DNA of 64,000 bases, from positions 29,276,900 through 29,340,899 of the forward strand of contig OX419341.1 of the NCBI GenBank assembly GCA_948470475.1. The letters run 5' to 3'. A program made the position numbers and the translations under genes. This DNA is from Galaxea fascicularis. Lineage: Eukaryota > Cnidaria > Anthozoa > Scleractinia > Euphylliidae. The notes under the pieces were generated by a model, which did no database searches, was not told the origin of the DNA, and saw nothing but the letters and a program-made list of their open reading frames with translations. Positions 58,701 through 64,000 of the stretch are shown piece after piece (the stretch's first letter is position 1; the number at the start of each line of letters is the position of its first letter).

Positions 58701-61700
58701 AAACAATGTAATGCAATATGTACATGTACATTCTTTAGCTTGTTAGATGACTTGAGCTAGTTTTGCATGACAAGCATAAAGTGACTGGTTTCTATGAGTG
58801 AGTGAAGTGTTTTAGGTCACACAGCGAATGTTAGTCTTTGTTTGACTCATCGCTTAAATCACGTAAACATGCTTACCCAGTCATTCAGACTTCAAGTTCC
58901 AACTTCCTCCAATAAATTCCCGACCCCTTCTGGCTATTCGTCCCTGAAAAAAGTGAAGAGACTATTTTGGTGTCCTTACAGGAATGTAAGTCTGTTGTTT
59001 GCCTTCAGTTTTTAAACTGAATTTAGGTTGGCTGAATTAAAAAAACTAGTCTTAACAAGAGGTCCAGTTCCTACAATAAATTAGTTAAAACAATTGACTA
59101 CTACATTTCACAAGTTTTCAATATACCAGTTTTAGAAATCTAACATGGCTAGAAACAAATATACAGGATGAAGGATGTGTAGGAACAGAAATTTGGGAGA
59201 GTCTGTTTGAGAAAATATGTTTAGCCCTGCTTCGTGAGTTTTAGTGGAATCCCAACCCCTGTTAATGCATGAACATGTAGCCTTTGCAAGACAGAAATTA
59301 CAAGTTTTTAGTCCAGTAAGTTGGAACATGAAATCTATAATTACATGAGTTGTTTTTTGTTATTAAAAACACAGGAAGCGAGCAGCTGAGCAAATGATCA
59401 AGAACTACTTTTTCCAGCTGACAGATGGCTGTGGATTTGAGGGATGTGATAATGAGTACTGTGCATCCAGTGGAAGAAAACAAACATCTAAGGATGATGC
59501 TGCTGCTTTGGCATTGCAGTTATTCATGAAGAAGGCTCGGCTTTGTGAACCTCTACAAGAAAGGAATCACAAAGTTACCACAGGTACTGTTTTGGACCAT
59601 GGTTGAAGTCATAAGCAAAAGCTGTACATACATAGGGCATCTGGAGGTCCTCGGTTCAATTCCTGCTGAATGTGTCAATTAGCTGTAGTTATTTCACAAG
59701 AGTCCCTAGTTCAATTCCATATCCGCGCCAACTACATGTACATGTACCGTCTGCTTCCTGCCAGGTGTCATTCCTTCTGATAAATAAATACCTACCTACC
59801 TACCTACCTACCTAAATTAAAACCATTTCATTATCCCTAAAAACACCTCCGTCTGGGAGGGTATAATAGAGTTTTTAACATCTAATAATTATTTTACCAG
59901 ACCTGTCACTTGTGAAGCATCAAGGTTACATGTTTTAGGGACTGTGGTTTCCTTTTGTACCAGTAGCTACTGTTGTTTCTCCTTTTTAGTTACAGCAAAG
60001 GAAGTCCCATGTTTCACAGAAGAAACATTTTTGACAAACCTGAACTCTTGCAAGGAAGAAGGGAATTTCAAGAAACTTGTCCACTGCATAGGTGATGTGT
60101 TTTCAAGTTCTGAATCACTGAATAAGAGTTTCTTGTTAGACCAGTCCTCCAGAAAGTGCCACAATCTTACCAACATTGACATTGAAGCTGTCCGGCGTAT
60201 GTATTCATCTCTATTCAAGACAGGTGATTCATCAGTAGAGAACTCATTGATAAATTCCCTGACTGCATTAGCACCAACTCTCGAATTGGAGCTGAAATAT
60301 AAGTCGCCAAGTGATGATCCTAACTTCTTAAACCAATTTGTGATTATAATGGAGAACACAATGCTACATAGTCCAGAATATTTAGACCAAGCCTTGCCTA
60401 GTTTTCTCAAAGCCATGGCATTATTGCCCATTAAACTGCAAGCAACATTAGTGCGTATATGGGCCCAGTTTTCAAGTCAGGAGATCCAGCGGATGGTGGA
60501 GACACTTCAGCAGCTGGTAACATATCAGGTGTTGACAGGACCAAGTGCTATGGGTGATTCTCCAGTGCAGGATGATGAAGCTGTTGTTGCAGCCACCAAG
60601 ATAATGAAACTGTTATATTCTGCCAGTCTTTTGGGAGGGATGTTTGACAAAGCACTGGGTGATGACCAAGATGGTGCTACAGCTTCTAATGGTCATGGAG
60701 ATCCTCTTCTCAAGGAATTGAAAATTGACATACTGGATTGCCGCAAACCCCTAGTTAAATTTGACGAATTTATTAACGATCCATTGAATGAACAAATTGA
60801 AGTAGACAGGGACTTTGCTCACTTTAAGAATGACTCACAGAGCAAGTTTTCATTTTTGAAGTACAACTTTATCCTTTCCACTGCTACAAAGAGCTTGGGG
60901 CTATTCTATGACAATCGAGTGCGTATGTACAATGAGAGACGGCTGACGTTACTATACAGTCTTGTGAGAGGTCAGCAGGCAGTGCCATACCTTAGACTTA
61001 CGGTTAGGAGAGATCACATCATTGATGATGCTCTTGTTAAGGTTAGTAAATTTTATGTGATCTCACAATACTGGTTGTGTTTCCACTGTGCTTCCCACTG
61101 TCAGACTTCACAAAGTAATGTCAAGTTATTCTTTACCAAAAGAAGTGTGGGTGCAATACATCAGGTATTCTGACTTAATGGCAAAGCTATTTTAAAACCA
61201 CCCCTTGAATTTTCTTCAGTTTTAATTGTGGTGAATCTTGTTATGCTGATTACAATTCAATAATAAAAAATGGGGGTCACTAAACTCATTTTTGAGTTAC
61301 AGGCACACAAAGTGAAAATTAAGGGTGTTTCTAAGAGGCTGTAGTGTTGCTATGGTAATCTTATATGTAAAAAAATGATCACAACTGGTTGAGAAATAAT
61401 TGAGTAATATTTTGACATACAGCTAAGGAAATAAATGAAAAATTGTGGCAGTATCAATCCATCAAAGAACTGACGTTTAAAAATAATGAAACCATTTTGA
61501 GCCACCGTAAGTAAAGAGAAAAAATGAAAAAATGGATCCTTTGTTAGCAATCCTCTACAAAGTGTTACAAGTGTACACTGGTCTAGTACTAATGTCTTTT
61601 GTAAATTATATCCAGTAATAAGTATATTTCCTTTTGCATCTGAAATTAGCTTGAAATGATTTCTCAAGACAATCCATCAGACCTCAAGAAGCAACTGTAT

Positions 61701-63709
61701 GTCGAGTTTGAAGGAGAACAAGGTATTGATGAAGGTGGTGTGTCCAAGGAGTTTTTCCAACTGGTTGTTGAAGAAATTTTTAACCCAGACTATGGTAAAT
61801 AAACATTTGTATACTTTGCTTTGTGGTGTGACATACATGTACTTAGAAACCAGTTAAGACTCCCTTAGACTCCTGTTACAGTTCGAATCAGTGTATTATT
61901 GTGTATGCCATTTTTATTTGTCATCAAATCTGCACTTTGATCATTCATGATTAATGTTTTCTCTAATTACTGGTCTGGTTCACCGAGATTTTAACCTGTG
62001 TTACTTTGAGGTGTGGGACATGCATTAAAATCCAAACTACAGTACTTGTCACAACTTTCACTAATTCTTGAGTCATGCCTTGGGCTTCACACCACCAGTG
62101 TTCCCCTAAGGGTAAAGTGAAGCTACAGGTGTACTTTGTACAGGCAAGGTTACCTTTTAACGTCAAGCTGCCATTAAGGGTATCAAACCACCAGATGTGC
62201 TACAGGTCACAATCACCTCTGTTGATTGAGTTGTTGCTGTACAAACTGTTTTGTAGGGATGTTTACATGTGATGAGGCCACTCGTTACTGCTGGTTTAAT
62301 CCAATATCATTTGAGACAGATGGTCAGTTTTCCCTGATTGGATTGGTTCTTGGTTTGGCTATCTACAACAATATCATTCTTGATGTGCACTTCCCTATGG
62401 TTGTGTACAGGAAGCTGTTTGGCAAAAAGGGAACCTTTGAAGATCTGAAGGATTCGCACTCTGTAAGTTAATGAGTACACATAATGCAGATATACATGTA
62501 CAGGTCTGTCCACAAGGTGATGAACAAATGTTCTGAGTTCCACCACATGATCCTATAGTTCTTTGGTTTGTCCTATCCAAGGTCTTAAATTGATGATGGG
62601 AACAACAAATTCATTCACTTGGCAACCAATGATACTAAAGCAGCCCTTTCACTAAGCACCAATGGTTGACCAAAACCATCAGCCACCTCAGCAAGTGAAG
62701 TCCACCATTTGAGCTACATGGAAGATTTTATGAACCCAACTTCCCCAGTCTCTTTTTTTAAAATTTTTATTTATTTATTTTATTTATTTTTTTTTTTGTT
62801 GGTAAAGAAGAGTGGCTGTTGACAACTTTTTTGGGTCGCCACAATGCTCTCGGAATGTCTCACAGGATTGGTTGAGAAAACAACTGACACCTATGATCAA
62901 AGATAAAACACAATGGACCTTCCCTGAAACAATAGAGCTTTGTACTGCGTGGGGCGAATGAAATTAGAGGTTCCAAAGAGCTTCGTGACAACAGACTCTT
63001 TTTGTTACTTTCCTTACTTTGAAAGTTTTTTTTGAGAATGGGGATCTTGCTCCAGAACTGTAATGATATTGCAGCTTTTCAATAATAAATGTACAATGTA
63101 TCTCCCAGGGCCTTTAGCTTCTACTTCTGCTGAAGCTTAGTAACTATTCATTGAAATATCTCCCAAAAAAAATTCCATTTTGTGGCCAGCTGTAGCTCCC
63201 TTTGAGGAAGGATTTCTTCATCTTAATATTGTTTTTTGTTGTTGTTAATGTATTTGAATAGGTCCTTGCAGCCAGTCTTCAGGATCTGTTAGATTATGAA
63301 GGTGATGTAGAGAGCGAGATGATGTGCACCTTTGCCATTGGATACACAGACATGTTTGGCTGCTCGATCACTCACGATCTGAAAGACAACGGAGCAAAGA
63401 TTGCTGTTACGAATGATAATAGACAGGTACACTGTAACTGAACAGTCAACTGAAACAACTTATTCTTAATATTTATTGCTAAGGCCAAGCAGGGTGTTAG
63501 CTGTATGTGCCAAAGAAGTAAGTAATATACATGTAAATTGTGGTATTTCTGCAGGCTGTACAGCTGTACATGTACAGACTGTAGCTGTTAAAAATTTGGA
63601 GGTGTAGCAACCCAAGGTTTTGTTTTTAATTCTATTATTTTTTGTGTGTTTTCAGGAGTTTGTTGAGCTTTATGCCGACTTCATTCTGAACAAGTCTGTT
63701 GAGAGACAG
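55790..63709 (+). CDS. UBE3A: Ubiquitin-protein ligase E3A (UBE3A/E6AP), 3' end beyond window
   Basis: HECT E3 ligase. Exons 55790-55820, 56037-56064, 59375-59583, 59990-61041, 61650-61794, 62257-62462, 63262-63426, 63656-63709 (630 codons so far, phases fit); later exons are outside the window. An AZUL zinc domain starts at M20 (MKRAAEQ) with Cys39, Cys44, Cys49 and Cys77 in the C-x4-C-x4-C-x27-C order. The long exon 4 matches the E6AP central region (IENT-like [31 protein letters not shown]). HECT N-lobe text follows: [59 protein letters not shown]. The catalytic-cysteine C-lobe is not in the window. The first two exons add [10 protein letters not shown] and an acidic link ahead of the MKRAA start, similar in position to vertebrate isoform extensions; these two exons are less certain (0.6). 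The ATG at M20 is split AT/G by the intron. Confidence 0.95.
56730..57150 (+). mobile_element. Long tRNA-headed SINE in UBE3A intron 2
   Basis: Begins with a tRNA-like end (GGTCGTGGGTTCAAGTCCCAGCC as box B region). A conserved body follows, with GATAAGGACGATAAAACTGGAGGTCC, TATGTTAAAGAACCACTAGGG and GCTTGGCGTAATATCCC. About 420 bases. Family identity by general resemblance to widespread invertebrate SINEs; not named. Confidence 0.65.
57355..57799. mobile_element. Very long inverted repeat (foldback element), UBE3A intron 2
   Basis: Arms of about 195 bases (57355-57549 and 57607-57799) are near-exact complements around a loop of about 57 bases. Left outer end TTAAAGTGCACCTAACC, right outer end GGTTAGGTGCACTTTAA. 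Inner ends are TTCTTGAATTGACGTC and its mirror GACGTCAATTCAAGAA. Scattered mismatches show some age. Non-coding; a transcript would form a long double-stranded hairpin. Confidence 0.88.
59786..59813. repeat. (CTAC)n microsatellite after a tRNA-like SINE remnant
   Basis: CCTA units repeat at about 59788-59812. Upstream, TCGGTTCAATTCCTGC near 59651 resembles a pol III box B, so 59640-59815 is probably a decayed SINE with its simple tail. In the intron before the large UBE3A exon. Confidence 0.5.
61190..61510. repeat. Decayed repeat in UBE3A intron
   Basis: Contains GTTGCTATGGTAATCTTAT and an end near 61500 (TGAAACCATTTTGAGCCACCGTAAG) that resembles the right end of the STK16-intron element at 34361-34989. 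No coding content. Only partial similarity by eye. Confidence 0.35.
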
Positions 63710-64000
63710 GTAAGGAGCTAACATTATTACATCAATCTCAACCAAAGCTGTGTAAAAAAAAAGCATGTAGGTTAGGCTTTTACTGGTCAAAGTATTTCAG
63801 TTTTAGTCTAGCGTCCTGGAAAATGGTAGGTGGTTTTTGAAAATCCTAAAAATCTATAAACTAAAGTAATAAAGTTTTCTAGAAAGACATTGAGGGTAAA
63901 CGAGATGGGGAGATGTTGCCGTTGTCCTTTCCACTGTTATTGGTAAAGCTCTTTGATGTGTTACCAACAGCCATTCGTGTTCATAGGAAAAGAGACTATT

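Noticed and set aside
59967..60431. 154-codon minus frame
   Set aside because: Antisense shadow of the large UBE3A exon.
1..64000. CRISPR arrays, bacterial operons, rRNA genes
   Set aside because: No regularly spaced repeats, Shine-Dalgarno-led gene strings or rRNA sequence; the window is intron-rich animal DNA.

Overview
The window reads as animal nuclear DNA, most likely from an anthozoan cnidarian and probably a stony coral. It is AT-rich and its genes are split into many short GT-AG exons. The proteins align closely with vertebrate orthologues. The introns are packed with tRNA-headed SINEs, foldback or MITE-type DNA elements and CR1/L2-like non-LTR debris of a kind common in coral genomes. 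The species call is inference; the exon models were built by hand from reading frame, splice consensus and phase, and each complete model sums to a whole number of codons.

Layout. (1) 593-16633 (+): a 23-exon TBC1D19 orthologue (533 aa), with a single-exon LDAF1/promethin-like lipid-droplet gene nested antisense in one intron (9983-10774, -). (2) 17.3-18.5 kb: tRNA-like repeat and a broken non-LTR retrotransposon. (3) 19428-29315 (+): three tandem small genes of one family (174, 147 and 183 aa). They share an N-N-P-H-P-type box, short Y-x-x-[DEN]-[FY] modules and the same 1-2-0 run of intron phases. They resemble ciliary or sperm microtubule-inner-protein-type genes but could not be named. 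(4) 31336-36744 (-): STK16 kinase orthologue, 10 exons, 306 aa. (5) 38513-53929 (-): EIF5B translation factor, 26 exons, 1195 aa. (6) 55790 to the window end (+): UBE3A (E6AP) HECT ubiquitin ligase, with its 3' end outside the window. EIF5B and UBE3A are divergent, with about 1.9 kb between start codons.

The genes do not form a functional operon-like unit. They are housekeeping or trafficking genes (Rab regulation, lipid droplets, Golgi kinase, initiation factor, E3 ligase) plus one local gene family. The most unusual structure is at 14731-14938 in TBC1D19: the 3' splice site and the first bases of exon 20 are repeated four times in tandem. The three upstream copies keep the AG acceptor but carry TAG where the real exon has the conserved TGG, so each is a potential poison acceptor. 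Other items worth attention are the triplicated gene family, a palindrome of about 445 bp in a UBE3A intron, a UBE3A ancestral-type start codon split by an intron, and many structured repeats.
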